A stretch of 64,000 nt of DNA, from contig JACRMT010000004.1 in assembly GCA_016214855.1 (NCBI GenBank), forward strand, positions 124,001-188,000, given 5' to 3'. The notes under the pieces are model-generated. The model saw nothing but the letters and a program-made list of their open reading frames with translations, searched no databases and was not told the origin of the DNA. The translations under genes and the position numbers were made by a program. This document shows, piece by piece, positions 42,058 through 50,624 of the stretch (positions are counted from its first letter, which is position 1; each line of letters opens with the position of its first letter). The stretch comes from Nitrospirota bacterium (GTDB lineage Bacteria > Nitrospirota > Thermodesulfovibrionia > Thermodesulfovibrionales > UBA6898).

Positions 42058-42837
42058 GTGAAAGAACTCCTTATTATTATTGCTTTTTTTCTCCTTTCTG
42101 CCGAGGTTTTCGCTTTTGATATTTCGGGGCTGCAACCTGTTGCACCTGACGGCGTTTTTTCAACATTCAGCGCGGAAAGTCTTCCTAAGAACAAGGCATC
42201 CGTAGAGTTGGCCATGGAACAGTCGAAGGAGCCGAATTTCTATAGATTTCAGCTTAGGGGGGCCTATGGCCTCAGCGATCACCTTGAAGTCTTGTTCACT
42301 GTCCCCTATGTATCCGACTATCTTGGGTCAGTCAACGGAATTGAGGATGTTGCTCTCGGGTTCAAACACCGCTTTTATGACGAGGGCAAATACGGTCCTT
42401 CGCTTGCCTATATTGTTACGGCGTCTCTGCCTACGGGGAATGATTGGCTTACGAGCGGAGGCCGCACTGGTATCGGCCTTATCCTGAGCAAAAGACTTGG
42501 GCCATTTCGCGGAAACTTTAATATCTTTTATGAAAAGCCCGGCAAGGGCAGCCTTCAGCAAGAGCTTCTGTTTGCTTCGGGAGTTGAGTTCTCTGCAAAA
42601 CATGATTCGGATATCCTTGCTGAGTTCCTTGCAAGAAAAATACATTTTTCCAAAGAATATGATCAATTGGAAGCTCGCTTCGGCTATCGTCTCAAGACCT
42701 CTGATTTCATTTATACAACAATTGGAGTTGGCGCTGATTTCAAGGCCAGGTCGCCGGAATTCAGACTTATGTTGTCGATAAGTTTCACGAACGCCAAAGG
42801 GGACAAGAAGATCAGGAAAATCTATGAAGAAGAGTAA
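42058..42837 (+). CDS. Outer-membrane beta-barrel protein (MetA-like transporter-type)
   Basis: The product is about 259 residues with a signal peptide (KELLIIIAFFLLSAEVFA). Alternating amphipathic strands and aromatic ends follow (EVLFTVPYVSDYLGSVNGIE, LAYIVTASLPTGNDWLTSGG), resembling the family annotated as transporters of the MetA phenol-degradation pathway. The C-terminal FRLMLSISF fits a barrel closing strand. Ligand unknown. The frame opens further upstream (TTG 42031, ATG 42046), but the promoter position favours GTG 42058. Confidence 0.75.
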   Translation: MKELLIIIAFFLLSAEVFAFDISGLQPVAPDGVFSTFSAESLPKNKASVELAMEQSKEPNFYRFQLRGAYGLSDHLEVLFTVPYVSDYLGSVNGIEDVALGFKHRFYDEGKYGPSLAYIVTASLPTGNDWLTSGGRTGIGLILSKRLGPFRGNFNIFYEKPGKGSLQQELLFASGVEFSAKHDSDILAEFLARKIHFSKEYDQLEARFGYRLKTSDFIYTTIGVGADFKARSPEFRLMLSISFTNAKGDKKIRKIYEEE

Positions 42838-42854
42838 GAAGGTCTGAGGTAATC

Positions 42855-43133
42855 ATGTTTGACATAGGCTTCCAGGAGCTGATAATCATCTTTGTTGTTG
42901 CGCTTCTTGTCTTCGGGCCCAAGAAACTGCCGGAACTGGCCAAAACCATGGGCAAGTGGATGGCGGAAATCAAAAGGGGTGTCTATATCGCCAAGAGCCA
43001 GATCGAGAATGAGCTTAATGTCGACTACAAGTTGCCGGATGCAGATATTATCAATAGCCTGCCGAAGGATGAAGAGAAAGAAGAACGTCCTTCTGCCGGG
43101 GCTGAGGTCACGGGGAAAGAGGATAAGGGGTAA
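42855..43133 (+). CDS. tatB: TatB/TatA twin-arginine translocase subunit
   Basis: The protein has 92 residues: an N-terminal membrane helix (MFDIGFQELIIIFVVALLVF), the hinge FGPKKLPELAKTMGKW, then an amphipathic helix and an acidic tail. The Glu at residue 8 of the FQEL segment is typical of TatB, and the GPKKLPEL hinge of both TatA and TatB. It feeds folded Tat substrates, such as hydrogenase small subunits, to TatC. The hyp operon in the same window makes that link plausible. No separate tatA is nearby. Confidence 0.92.
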   Translation: MFDIGFQELIIIFVVALLVFGPKKLPELAKTMGKWMAEIKRGVYIAKSQIENELNVDYKLPDADIINSLPKDEEKEERPSAGAEVTGKEDKG

Positions 43134-43134
43134 C

Positions 43135-43905
43135 TTGGAAGAGGATAAGATGCCCCTCACAGAACACCTCACTGAGCTCAGGAAAAGGATATTCATTTCC
43201 CTTGGTTCCGTTCTTCTCATTTTTCTTGTTTCCTTTAATTTTTCCGGGGAAATATTCGGCGCACTTACGCTTCCCCTGAAGGCAGAGATGAAATTGTCCA
43301 TGACATCTCCGTATGTGCAGCTTACAGAAAAACCGCCTACGCCGCTGGTTTTCCTTGCCCCTGCAGAGGCCTTTTGGATGCATTTCAAGGTCGCGTTCAT
43401 GGCAGCCGTTGTCGCGTCGCTCCCGGTTATCTTCCTGCAATTCTGGCAATTCATTTCACCCGGACTCTTGCCGAAAGAGAAGAAGTATTTCCTGCCGTTC
43501 CTGTTCTTTGCTGTTCTTTTATTTACCGTGGGTGCCGTTTTCTGTTTTGTCATCATACTTCCTTTTGCCATGACCTTTCTGCTCGGATACAAGACTGCGC
43601 AGATGACGCCGATGCTGTCGGTCGGCAGCTATATCGATTTTTGCCTGAAGTTCATTCTTGCCTTTGGTGCGATATTCGAACTGCCGCTGGTGATCATCTT
43701 TCTCACCAGATTCGGCATAGTCACGCCGTCCGCGCTTGCACGCAACAGAAAGTATGCTGTTCTTGCAGCCTTTATTCTTGCTGCAGCTCTTACACCAACA
43801 CCGGATGCCTTTAATCAGACCCTCATGGCAGTCCCCATCATTCTTCTCTATGAGATCGGCATACTTCTCTCAAGGATCATGTTCAGGAAGGCATCCCATG
43901 GGTAA
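43135..43905 (+). CDS. tatC: Twin-arginine translocase subunit TatC
   Basis: The protein has about 256 residues and six membrane segments. It has DKMPLTEHLTELRKRIFISL at the N-terminus, FLAPAEAFWMHFKVAFMAAV, the conserved FQFWQFISPGLLPKEK-type loop, and LTPTPDAFNQTLMAVPIILL. It recognises the twin-arginine signal. The start is TTG 43135 (AAGGGG upstream) or ATG 43150 (GAGG six bases upstream). Confidence 0.96.
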   Translation: MEEDKMPLTEHLTELRKRIFISLGSVLLIFLVSFNFSGEIFGALTLPLKAEMKLSMTSPYVQLTEKPPTPLVFLAPAEAFWMHFKVAFMAAVVASLPVIFLQFWQFISPGLLPKEKKYFLPFLFFAVLLFTVGAVFCFVIILPFAMTFLLGYKTAQMTPMLSVGSYIDFCLKFILAFGAIFELPLVIIFLTRFGIVTPSALARNRKYAVLAAFILAAALTPTPDAFNQTLMAVPIILLYEIGILLSRIMFRKASHG

Positions 43906-44176
43906 TGTACGGGGGAAGAGCAATAAAGCACTCACCATGGACGTAGCCGAAGGGTATGTCGCAGTAAATCCGATTTTTTTGAAACCCTTTGAGCCCGAGG
44001 CGCTGAAAGAGTTCTATCACGAAATCGACAAGACCCAAAAATTTATCCGCTCGCAGAAATTTCCGGCAAATGATATTGAGGCGATAAGGATGAGGAATCT
44101 TAAACTCCAGCGGCTGTATCTGGCGACCGTTGTAATAAGGACTTTTGCACGCGAGCGCCGGATCACGCTGATTTAG
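43898..44176 (+). CDS. Conserved small protein of unknown function after tatC
   Basis: This 92-residue soluble protein overlaps the end of tatC by eight bases. It has no signal peptide or membrane helix. The C-terminal half is helical and basic (AIRMRNLKLQRLYLATVVIR). I do not recognise the family. An internal Met (43937, MDVAEGYVAVNPIFLKPFEP) is a possible start. The coupling to tatC and its codon pattern suggest a real gene. Confidence 0.65.
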   Translation: MGNVRGKSNKALTMDVAEGYVAVNPIFLKPFEPEALKEFYHEIDKTQKFIRSQKFPANDIEAIRMRNLKLQRLYLATVVIRTFARERRITLI

Positions 44177-44182
44177 CTGTTA

Positions 44183-44211
44183 TTGACAACCGGTTATGCC
44201 TATGATAAGTA
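44183..44211 (+). promoter_or_regulatory. Promoter of the HEAT/HD-GYP pair, predicted leaderless
   Basis: A consensus TTGACA lies at 44183-44188 and TAAGTA at 44206-44211, with a 17-base spacer. The ATG at 44220 begins eight bases after the -10, and no Shine-Dalgarno is present between them. Confidence 0.55.
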
Positions 44212-44219
44212 ATTAACTG

Positions 44220-45869
44220 ATGGAACAGCAAGACGATATAAAAGCTTCGAAAGAAGTAATACAGGCGATCCTTAAATCAAAGAAGATGATACGCATGTAT
44301 CCGTCGAACAATCCTATTTATGTCAAGACCCTTGAGGACACCTATGCCCGTTTCGGAGATTTCTTTGACTACCATGAGGTCCTGCTCCTGAAGATACGGC
44401 AGAACGACATCATGTGGGAGAACGAACAGGTTTATTCCAGTGCAGAGAAAGAGGACAATCTCGCTCTCTTCCTGTTCAAGGATGGTCTGAGAGAGCTGAC
44501 GTTCAAGAAGGGACTGACTGCCGAAGAGATGGAAGAGTTCCTGAAGATCACGGCAACAGATTTTGAGCGTGATGTCCTGGACGACGACATTGTCACGCTC
44601 TTGTGGGAAAAGGATTTTCAGAACATACAGCATGTTGCTGACGATGTGATCCTTGCTGATGAGGAGAATTACGAGGTGAATGCCGTCGAGCAAATCGCGG
44701 AAGCTGCCAATGACCCTGACAATGTAATGAAGGCTTACCAAGATGCATTTAAGGAGGATGAGGTCCTTAAGGACGTGGATATTGTTCCGCTTACAGACAA
44801 AGACCTGCAGCATCTGATGCAGGAGCTGGAGAGGGACGCTATGGACAAGACAAAAAAACTGGTTGACATACTCTTTGAACTCATGTATCTGGCTGAATCA
44901 CGCAATGACTTTGACGACCTCTCGGTCTATTTCATGAGTGCCGTTGAGTTTGCGATGACGCAGGGCGATATACCAATGGTTACCAGCATCCTGTCGCGCC
45001 TGCAGAATGTCATGGATGACGCGAACGTTGACCAGGAGATCAAGAAGTATCTGAGAAAGATCATTGCATATACCGGAAGTGATGCCATCATAAAGCTTCT
45101 CGGCGAAATTCTGGATTCCGGACAGGAGTTGGAGGATAAGATCATCGAGGACCTTGTTAAGCATCTGGACAAGAATTCGGTATCACCATTAATGAACATT
45201 TTGGGTGAACTGAAAAGTATCCATGCCAGAAAGGTTGTGATCGACGCACTCATCTTTATCGGGCCAAAGGATATCATGACCCTGTCCAAGGGGCTGAACG
45301 ATTCCCGCTGGTATGTAGTAAGGAATATCATCTACATACTCAGGAAAATATCTGACAAGCGCGCGGTAGAATTTCTGCTGAAGACCGTGCGCCATACCGA
45401 CATCAGGGTCAGAAAGGAAGTGATCAGGGCATTGGGAGAACTTGGCGGCGGAGGCGTCTTTCAGACACTGAGGGAGTGTCTCGATGACCCGGAGATCCAG
45501 GTGCGATCGGCAGCGGTCAGGGCACTGGGCACTATTACGTCTGAGGCAGCGAAGAGGATCGTTATGGACCGCATCAATGACAAGACCTTCAAGGACAAGG
45601 ATTTCGAAGAGAAAAAAGAATATTTTGAGGTCCTTTCCCACTGGAAAGACAAGGAAGTATTTTCTTTTCTCTCAGAAACCCTTAAGAAAAAATCGTTTTT
45701 CTTTGGAAGCGCCAGAAGTGACGAAGCCAGGGCATGTGCTGCATATGGTCTCGGCCTGCTCGGGAACAAGGAAGCAATTTCTCTGCTGCAGAAATTCAAG
45801 GGAGAGAACAGCAAACTGATCAGAGAGTTCTCCTATACTGCTATCAAGAGGCTTGAACATGGACAGTAA
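44220..45869 (+). CDS. HEAT-repeat protein, partner of the HD-GYP protein
   Basis: The protein has 549 residues. The N-terminal about 230 residues are acidic and unclassified (LKSKKMIRMYPSNNPIYVKT; MEEFLKITATDFERDVLDDD). The C-terminal part (about 330-545) is a run of HEAT repeats (KGLNDSRWYVVRNIIYILRK, VRHTDIRVRKEVIRALGELG, LDDPEIQVRSAAVRALGTIT). It is likely a protein-binding scaffold. Its end overlaps the HD-GYP gene by 11 bases, and the N-terminus of the HD-GYP protein has a similar tone (HKHSKELINQ; NTFIEQERIITLELRGEFFY). The two may share an input domain. Confidence 0.85.
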   Translation: MEQQDDIKASKEVIQAILKSKKMIRMYPSNNPIYVKTLEDTYARFGDFFDYHEVLLLKIRQNDIMWENEQVYSSAEKEDNLALFLFKDGLRELTFKKGLTAEEMEEFLKITATDFERDVLDDDIVTLLWEKDFQNIQHVADDVILADEENYEVNAVEQIAEAANDPDNVMKAYQDAFKEDEVLKDVDIVPLTDKDLQHLMQELERDAMDKTKKLVDILFELMYLAESRNDFDDLSVYFMSAVEFAMTQGDIPMVTSILSRLQNVMDDANVDQEIKKYLRKIIAYTGSDAIIKLLGEILDSGQELEDKIIEDLVKHLDKNSVSPLMNILGELKSIHARKVVIDALIFIGPKDIMTLSKGLNDSRWYVVRNIIYILRKISDKRAVEFLLKTVRHTDIRVRKEVIRALGELGGGGVFQTLRECLDDPEIQVRSAAVRALGTITSEAAKRIVMDRINDKTFKDKDFEEKKEYFEVLSHWKDKEVFSFLSETLKKKSFFFGSARSDEARACAAYGLGLLGNKEAISLLQKFKGENSKLIREFSYTAIKRLEHGQ

Positions 45870-47262
45870 GCAGGAGCGCGAGCTGCACAAACACTCCAAA
45901 GAATTGATCAACCAGCTCTCTGTTGTGCTGCGCACCTCCCAGATACATGATGCCAATAACGTTGCCCTGGTATCCTCGATCAGCAGGATTGTTGCAATGC
46001 TCAATACCTTCATTGAACAGGAACGGATTATTACGCTGGAACTGCGCGGCGAATTCTTTTATATCAATGAATATCGTATTCGCTATTCAATGGAGTATCT
46101 GCTCAACTTTGACTTTTTGGTCAGGGAATTCAAGAAGCGGGAACTTGGCAGCGTTGTCTTTAAGGATCAGATAAAATCGGAAGATATTAAGATCTTCATA
46201 CGGGCCTTCATCGCAGCGAGTTTCTCGCAAGAACCCTTTTCGGTACTCGAAGAAAAGTTGGCTGATGTCAGGTCCATCGGTATAGGGCGGTTGCAAAAAG
46301 TTGTTGAAGAGGACTCATATGATGTCCGGAAGATGGTAAAAAAGACCTATTTTAATGCGGTTTCATTTACCCACGGCATCATGAATAAGATGAAGTCCGG
46401 AGAAAAGGTCAATGTAAAGAAGGCAAAAAGAGTGGTTGAATCCATGGTGGATCAAATCCTTGAAGAAGAACAGATGCTTCTTGGCATGACGGCAATAAAG
46501 GATTATGATGAATATACCTATCATCATTCCGTTAATGTGAGCATATTGTCGGTAGCGCTTGGCCAGAGACTGGGGCTCAATAGGAAAATGCTGACTGAAC
46601 TTGGCATGGTTGCATTGTTTCATGACGTAGGAAAAATGGAGATTCCTAATGAAGTCCTGAATAAACCGACCAATTTCACTGATGATGAATGGAAGATCAT
46701 CAGAAAACATCCTGTCTGGGGCCTCAAGGCTGTACTGAAACTCAAGAAATTTGATGACCTTACCATAAAATCCGCTATTGTTGCGTTTGAGCATCATATG
46801 AACTTCGACCTTTCGGGATATCCCAAAATACGCAAACCTCTTGAGCTTGAACTGCACAGTCGCATCGTAAGTCTTGCGGACCAGTATGATGCGATGACCT
46901 CAGCGCGGGTCTATTCACGAACTCCCATGTCCCCTGACAAGGCGCTCAGTATTATGATGGAGCGTGCAGGCACACAGCTCGATCCTTTGCTGTTCAAATT
47001 CTTTACCAATATGGTCGGCGTTTATCCTATCGGAACTCTTGTCATGCTCGACACAAAAGAACTCGGCCTGGTCTGTGAGAGCAATCAGATATTCCCGGTG
47101 CGTCCCCGCGTCATGATCATTGTTGACAGCAAAGGCAACAGGATCAGGGGAACAACGGTCGACCTGACCGAAAAGAACGAACGGGAAGTTTTTTTGCGTT
47201 CGATCAGCAAAACCATGGATCCCAATAAATACAAGATAAACCTCGCTGAATATCTCCTGTAA
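45859..47262 (+). CDS. HD-GYP domain protein (probable cyclic-di-GMP phosphodiesterase)
   Basis: This 467-residue protein has an N-terminal sensory-type region (about 1-200) and then an HD-GYP domain. The metal motif is ALFHDVGKMEIPNEVLNKPT (HD about residues 255-256). The HHE-type motif reads EHHMNFDLSGYPK, where canonical forms read HHExxDGxGYP: the Gly after Asp is Leu and the Glu is Met. DQYDAMTSARVY follows. Enzymatic activity is therefore likely but not certain. It may start at TTG 45853. No diguanylate cyclase lies in the window. Confidence 0.9.
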   Translation: MDSKQERELHKHSKELINQLSVVLRTSQIHDANNVALVSSISRIVAMLNTFIEQERIITLELRGEFFYINEYRIRYSMEYLLNFDFLVREFKKRELGSVVFKDQIKSEDIKIFIRAFIAASFSQEPFSVLEEKLADVRSIGIGRLQKVVEEDSYDVRKMVKKTYFNAVSFTHGIMNKMKSGEKVNVKKAKRVVESMVDQILEEEQMLLGMTAIKDYDEYTYHHSVNVSILSVALGQRLGLNRKMLTELGMVALFHDVGKMEIPNEVLNKPTNFTDDEWKIIRKHPVWGLKAVLKLKKFDDLTIKSAIVAFEHHMNFDLSGYPKIRKPLELELHSRIVSLADQYDAMTSARVYSRTPMSPDKALSIMMERAGTQLDPLLFKFFTNMVGVYPIGTLVMLDTKELGLVCESNQIFPVRPRVMIIVDSKGNRIRGTTVDLTEKNEREVFLRSISKTMDPNKYKINLAEYLL

Positions 47263-47297
47263 CAAAGTGCGATTCTTCTGGTTTCTCCTTAAAAATA

Positions 47298-47327
47298 TTG
47301 ACTTTTTAAACCCTTATCGTTTTTAAT
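47298..47327 (+). promoter_or_regulatory. Putative promoter for rplU-rpmA
   Basis: TTGACT at 47298-47303 and TTTAAT at 47322-47327 have an 18-base spacer. GGAGGTGAG before ATG 47351 is a strong ribosome site. Confidence 0.6.
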
Positions 47328-47350
47328 ATACGATCGGAGGTGAGTTAACT

Positions 47351-47671
47351 ATGTATGCGATTATTGAGGCAGCAGGATTTCAGATTAAGGTTGCACCTGG
47401 AGATACCATAAGGGTCCAGAAAATAACTACTGTGGGTGATAGTGCGAATGTCACCTTTGACAAGGTTCTCTTCGTATCATCTGACGAATCGAGCATGATC
47501 GGCAGTCCTTATATTAAGAACGCGTCGGTAAAAGCCGAAATTCTGAAGGACGATAAGGCGCGGAAGGTTATGATTTTCAAGAAGAAGCCCCGCAAGGGAC
47601 ATAAAAAGCTGAGAGGGCACCGTCAGCCGTACTCTCTCGTAAAAATTCAGGACATTGTAGTCGGAGGATAG
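47351..47671 (+). CDS. rplU: Ribosomal protein bL21
   Basis: The 106-residue protein begins [20 protein letters not shown], with [20 protein letters not shown] and the C-terminal RNA-binding [20 protein letters not shown]. It is a 50S protein, in the conserved rplU-rpmA-obgE order. Confidence 0.98.
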   Translation: MYAIIEAAGFQIKVAPGDTIRVQKITTVGDSANVTFDKVLFVSSDESSMIGSPYIKNASVKAEILKDDKARKVMIFKKKPRKGHKKLRGHRQPYSLVKIQDIVVGG

Positions 47672-47672
47672 C

Positions 47673-47936
47673 ATGGCACACAAAAAAGGAGTTGGCAGTT
47701 CAAGGAACGGGCGTGATAGTCAGTCACAGCGGCTCGGGGTCAAACGGTTTGGCGGGCAGATCGTAAAGGCAGGGAATATCCTTGTCAGGCAGAGGGGAAC
47801 AAAATTTCATCCCGGCAATAACGTAGGGAAGGGTTCTGATGATACTCTTTTCGCATTGATCGACGGGGTCGTTCAGTTCGAGAGAAAAGACAATATAAGG
47901 CTTAAGATAAGCGTTTATCCCGCAGCTCAGCAATAA
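47673..47936 (+). CDS. rpmA: Ribosomal protein bL27
   Basis: The 87-residue protein begins [20 protein letters not shown] and has [20 protein letters not shown] and [20 protein letters not shown]. The N-terminus lacks the cleavable extension seen in Firmicutes, so it reaches the peptidyl transferase centre without processing. GGAGG at the end of rplU is its ribosome site. Confidence 0.98.
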   Translation: MAHKKGVGSSRNGRDSQSQRLGVKRFGGQIVKAGNILVRQRGTKFHPGNNVGKGSDDTLFALIDGVVQFERKDNIRLKISVYPAAQQ

Positions 47937-47956
47937 GTCCAGCTTGCAGGAGGAGC

Positions 47957-47990
47957 AAAAAGGCAGAGTTACATCTGCCTTTTTTATTTT
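47957..47990 (+). terminator. Terminator-like hairpin between rpmA and obgE
   Basis: AAAAAGGCAGA (47957-47967) pairs with TCTGCCTTTTT (47974-47984) over a six-base loop, followed by TTATTTT. Its T-tract ends three bases before the obgE start codon at 47994. Confidence 0.88.
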
Positions 47991-47993
47991 TTA

Positions 47994-49001
47994 ATGAAAT
48001 TCGTTGATTATGCAGAGATATTTGTACAAGCGGGAAGAGGAGGGCGCGGATGCGTCAGCTTTCGGCGAGAGAAATACGTTCCCAGGGGAGGCCCTGACGG
48101 CGGCGATGGCGGCAGGGGCGGCCACATCATCTTTCGTGCTGCACGGGACCTGAATACGCTTCTGGATTTCAGATACCGCAGGGAATACAAGGCACCTGGC
48201 GGGCAGCATGGCATGGGCCAGAGAATGCACGGAAGAGACGGTGTGGATCTTGTGATTCCTGTCCCTTTAGGCACGGTGATCAGGGACAAGGAATCTGGTG
48301 CTGTTGTCGCCGATCTTGTTGAAAATGCCCAGGAGTTCATTTCTGCGCGGGGCGGAAGAGGCGGCCAGGGGAATCAGCATTTTGCAACTGCCACGCGGCA
48401 GGTTCCGCGTTTTGCACAGCCCGGCGAAGAAGGCGAAGAGAAGCATCTTCTCCTTGAGCTGAAACTTCTCGCTGACGTCGGACTGGTCGGTCTGCCCAAT
48501 GCCGGTAAGTCGACACTGATATCGGTCATTTCATCAGCCCGTCCAAAAATAGCTGATTATCCTTTTACAACGCTTGTCCCTAATCTTGGCGTTGTAAAGT
48601 TCGGCGACTATGCAAGCTTTGTTGTCGCTGATATCCCGGGGCTCATAGAGGGGGCACACAGGGGGGCAGGGCTCGGTTTTCAGTTCCTGCGCCACATTGA
48701 GCGGACCAGAATATTCCTTCATCTTGTCGACGTATCTGACATGTCTGAAACAGACCCGGTGGAACAGTATGAGAAGATCAGACAGGAACTGAACCTTTAC
48801 CGCGATGACCTCATCTCAAAGAAACACGCTGTTGTTGCATCAAAAATTGATGCAGCCTCTGATTCAGGAAGGCTTGACTTGATCAGCGAATATTGTAAAA
48901 CTAACGCTATTGATTTTTTTGCCATCTCTTCAGCAACACGAAAGGGAATAAGAAAAATGCTCAGGTATCTTGGGGATACCCTCATCAGGGAGCGGGAATA
49001 A
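47994..49001 (+). CDS. obgE: Obg GTPase (CgtA)
   Basis: The protein has 335 residues. The glycine-rich Obg domain (about 1-158: VQAGRGGRGCVSFRREKYVP, GPDGGDGGRGGHIIF) is followed by a GTPase domain (GLPNAGKSTLISVISSARPK, VADIPGLIEGAHRGAGLGFQ, ASKID). It ends at about 335 without the C-terminal OCT extension. It acts in 50S assembly and the stringent response. ATG 47994 is fixed by the family start MKFVDYAEIFVQ, but no Shine-Dalgarno precedes it. Confidence 0.97.
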   Translation: MKFVDYAEIFVQAGRGGRGCVSFRREKYVPRGGPDGGDGGRGGHIIFRAARDLNTLLDFRYRREYKAPGGQHGMGQRMHGRDGVDLVIPVPLGTVIRDKESGAVVADLVENAQEFISARGGRGGQGNQHFATATRQVPRFAQPGEEGEEKHLLLELKLLADVGLVGLPNAGKSTLISVISSARPKIADYPFTTLVPNLGVVKFGDYASFVVADIPGLIEGAHRGAGLGFQFLRHIERTRIFLHLVDVSDMSETDPVEQYEKIRQELNLYRDDLISKKHAVVASKIDAASDSGRLDLISEYCKTNAIDFFAISSATRKGIRKMLRYLGDTLIRERE

Positions 49002-49003
49002 GG

Positions 49004-50101
49004 ATGAGACGCATTGTCGTTAAAATTGGAAGCAATATCATTGCTTCTGCCCGTGAAGGCCTTGATACGAATATGATCGACCGCATCTCCGGCGACATAT
49101 CGATTATCGCATCTGAAGGCAATGATGTGGTTATCGTTTCCTCAGGAGCTGTCGCGGCCGGCATGAAAAAACTCGGCATGAAGACAAAGCCGACCGACAT
49201 CAGGTTTAAGCAGGCTGCAGCAGCAGTTGGACAGAGCAGTCTGATGTGGGCATATGAAAAGGCCTTTGCCGATAAGGGGAAAAAGGTCGCGCAGGTGCTT
49301 CTTACACGAGAGGACTTTGCGGAAAGAAAGAAATATATCAATGCAAAAAATACGCTCCTCACGCTGCTCTCCTATGACGTCATCCCGGTTATCAATGAAA
49401 ATGACACGGTTACAACAGACGAGATAAAATTCGGCGATAATGATAATCTTGCAGCCCTTGTTGCGATCATGATAGAGGCAGATCATCTTTTCATTCTTTC
49501 CGATGTTGACGGTCTGTTTGAGAACGATCCGCGAACCAATCCGCAGGCAAAGATCATCTCTTATGTTGATGAGATCACGCCTGACATAGAACAGCTGGCA
49601 GGCGACGCAGGAAGCAGCGTCGGAACCGGAGGAATGTATTCCAAAGTGCTTGCAGCAAAAAAGGCTACATCACACGGGATAGCAGTGAATATTATCAACG
49701 GAAAGAAGGCGGGATTGCTTATCCCTGCGGTTACGGGTCAGCATTACGGCACTTGTTTCAGACCCGGTGAGGACAGGATGTCGCAGAGAAAAGGCTGGAT
49801 CGCGTACAGCAGCCGCTCGAAGGGGAGCGTTATCCTTGATGAAGGAGCGGTCAGCGCTGTCAGGGACGCCGGCAAGAGCCTTCTTCCCTCCGGTATTGTC
49901 TCAGTCGAAGGGACCTTTGAGATCGGCGATTCGGTCTATTGTCTTACTGCCAGGGGTAAGAGGATCGCCAAAGGCCTGATCAATTATTCGTCAACTGATC
50001 TGAAAAAAATCATGGGAAGAAAAACGGGTGAGATCGAGGAGATCCTGGGTTTTAAATATTCTGATGAGGTGATACACCGGGATAATCTGGTGCTTGTCTG
50101 A
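49004..50101 (+). CDS. proB: Glutamate 5-kinase
   Basis: The protein has 365 residues. It has an amino-acid kinase domain (RRIVVKIGSNIIASAREGLD, VIVSSGAVAAGMKKLGM, PVINENDTVTTDEIKFGDND, GTGGMYSKVLAAKKATSHGI) and a C-terminal PUA domain (about 275-360: GSVILDEGAVSAVRDAGKSL). It makes gamma-glutamyl phosphate, the first step to proline. proA does not follow. The gene overlaps the convergent DUF4416 gene by 50 bases. Confidence 0.97.
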   Translation: MRRIVVKIGSNIIASAREGLDTNMIDRISGDISIIASEGNDVVIVSSGAVAAGMKKLGMKTKPTDIRFKQAAAAVGQSSLMWAYEKAFADKGKKVAQVLLTREDFAERKKYINAKNTLLTLLSYDVIPVINENDTVTTDEIKFGDNDNLAALVAIMIEADHLFILSDVDGLFENDPRTNPQAKIISYVDEITPDIEQLAGDAGSSVGTGGMYSKVLAAKKATSHGIAVNIINGKKAGLLIPAVTGQHYGTCFRPGEDRMSQRKGWIAYSSRSKGSVILDEGAVSAVRDAGKSLLPSGIVSVEGTFEIGDSVYCLTARGKRIAKGLINYSSTDLKKIMGRKTGEIEEILGFKYSDEVIHRDNLVLV

Positions 50102-50624
50102 GGTTCCTTGTCAGCTTCTTCAATTCTTTTCTCGCTTTTTCGAATATGTCCAGGCCGCGCGGTTCCCGGTAATCCTGATACGTGTAGGGCATGGGGTGAA
50201 ATCTGTTCCCCTGAAAATAGAGTGCCACCTCCCCATAGATCCCCCTCCCCAGATAGAGTCTGTGTGAATAGTCCTTGGCCGATGCCAGAACCACCTTTGA
50301 AGACGTGATATAACCAGGATCAATATTGATCCTTCTTTTGCCGTCCTGAGAGAATACGCCTTCCAGGCAGTTGGTATCAAGCTTGATCTCAGGCAGTGTC
50401 GAGGCGTCAAAAAGACCCCTGAAGAATATGAAGCGTCTGAGCACAGGTATTCCAAGCTCCCTATCGTAATAATGCGAGTGGCTCCAGTCAGACTCAGGAC
50501 TTTCGAACAGAACAGCACCGAAACGCTCTCTCAGAATCGGCAGAGCTAAATCAAAGGCCTCTCTGGCGGCGAACAGAAGTGCCAAAAAAAGAAGTGCTTT
50601 TTCGGGCGGGTGGGGGGTTCCCAT
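50052..50624 (-). CDS. DUF4416 family protein
   Basis: This 190-residue protein has the DUF4416 pattern: an N-terminal region with LFFALLFAA-type sequence, FESPESDWSHSHYYDRELGI, then KLDTNCLEGVFSQDGKRRIN, IDPGYITSSKVVLASAKDYS and YRLYLGRGIYGEV-like sequence. Members are common in Deltaproteobacteria and Nitrospirota. The function is unknown, despite occasional labels as GTP-binding. It is convergent with proB, sharing 50 bases, and follows the TlpA-like gene with a one-base overlap. Confidence 0.85.
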   Translation of the reverse strand: MGTPHPPEKALLFLALLFAAREAFDLALPILRERFGAVLFESPESDWSHSHYYDRELGIPVLRRFIFFRGLFDASTLPEIKLDTNCLEGVFSQDGKRRINIDPGYITSSKVVLASAKDYSHRLYLGRGIYGEVALYFQGNRFHPMPYTYQDYREPRGLDIFEKARKELKKLTRNLRQAPDYPGVSPHQNI

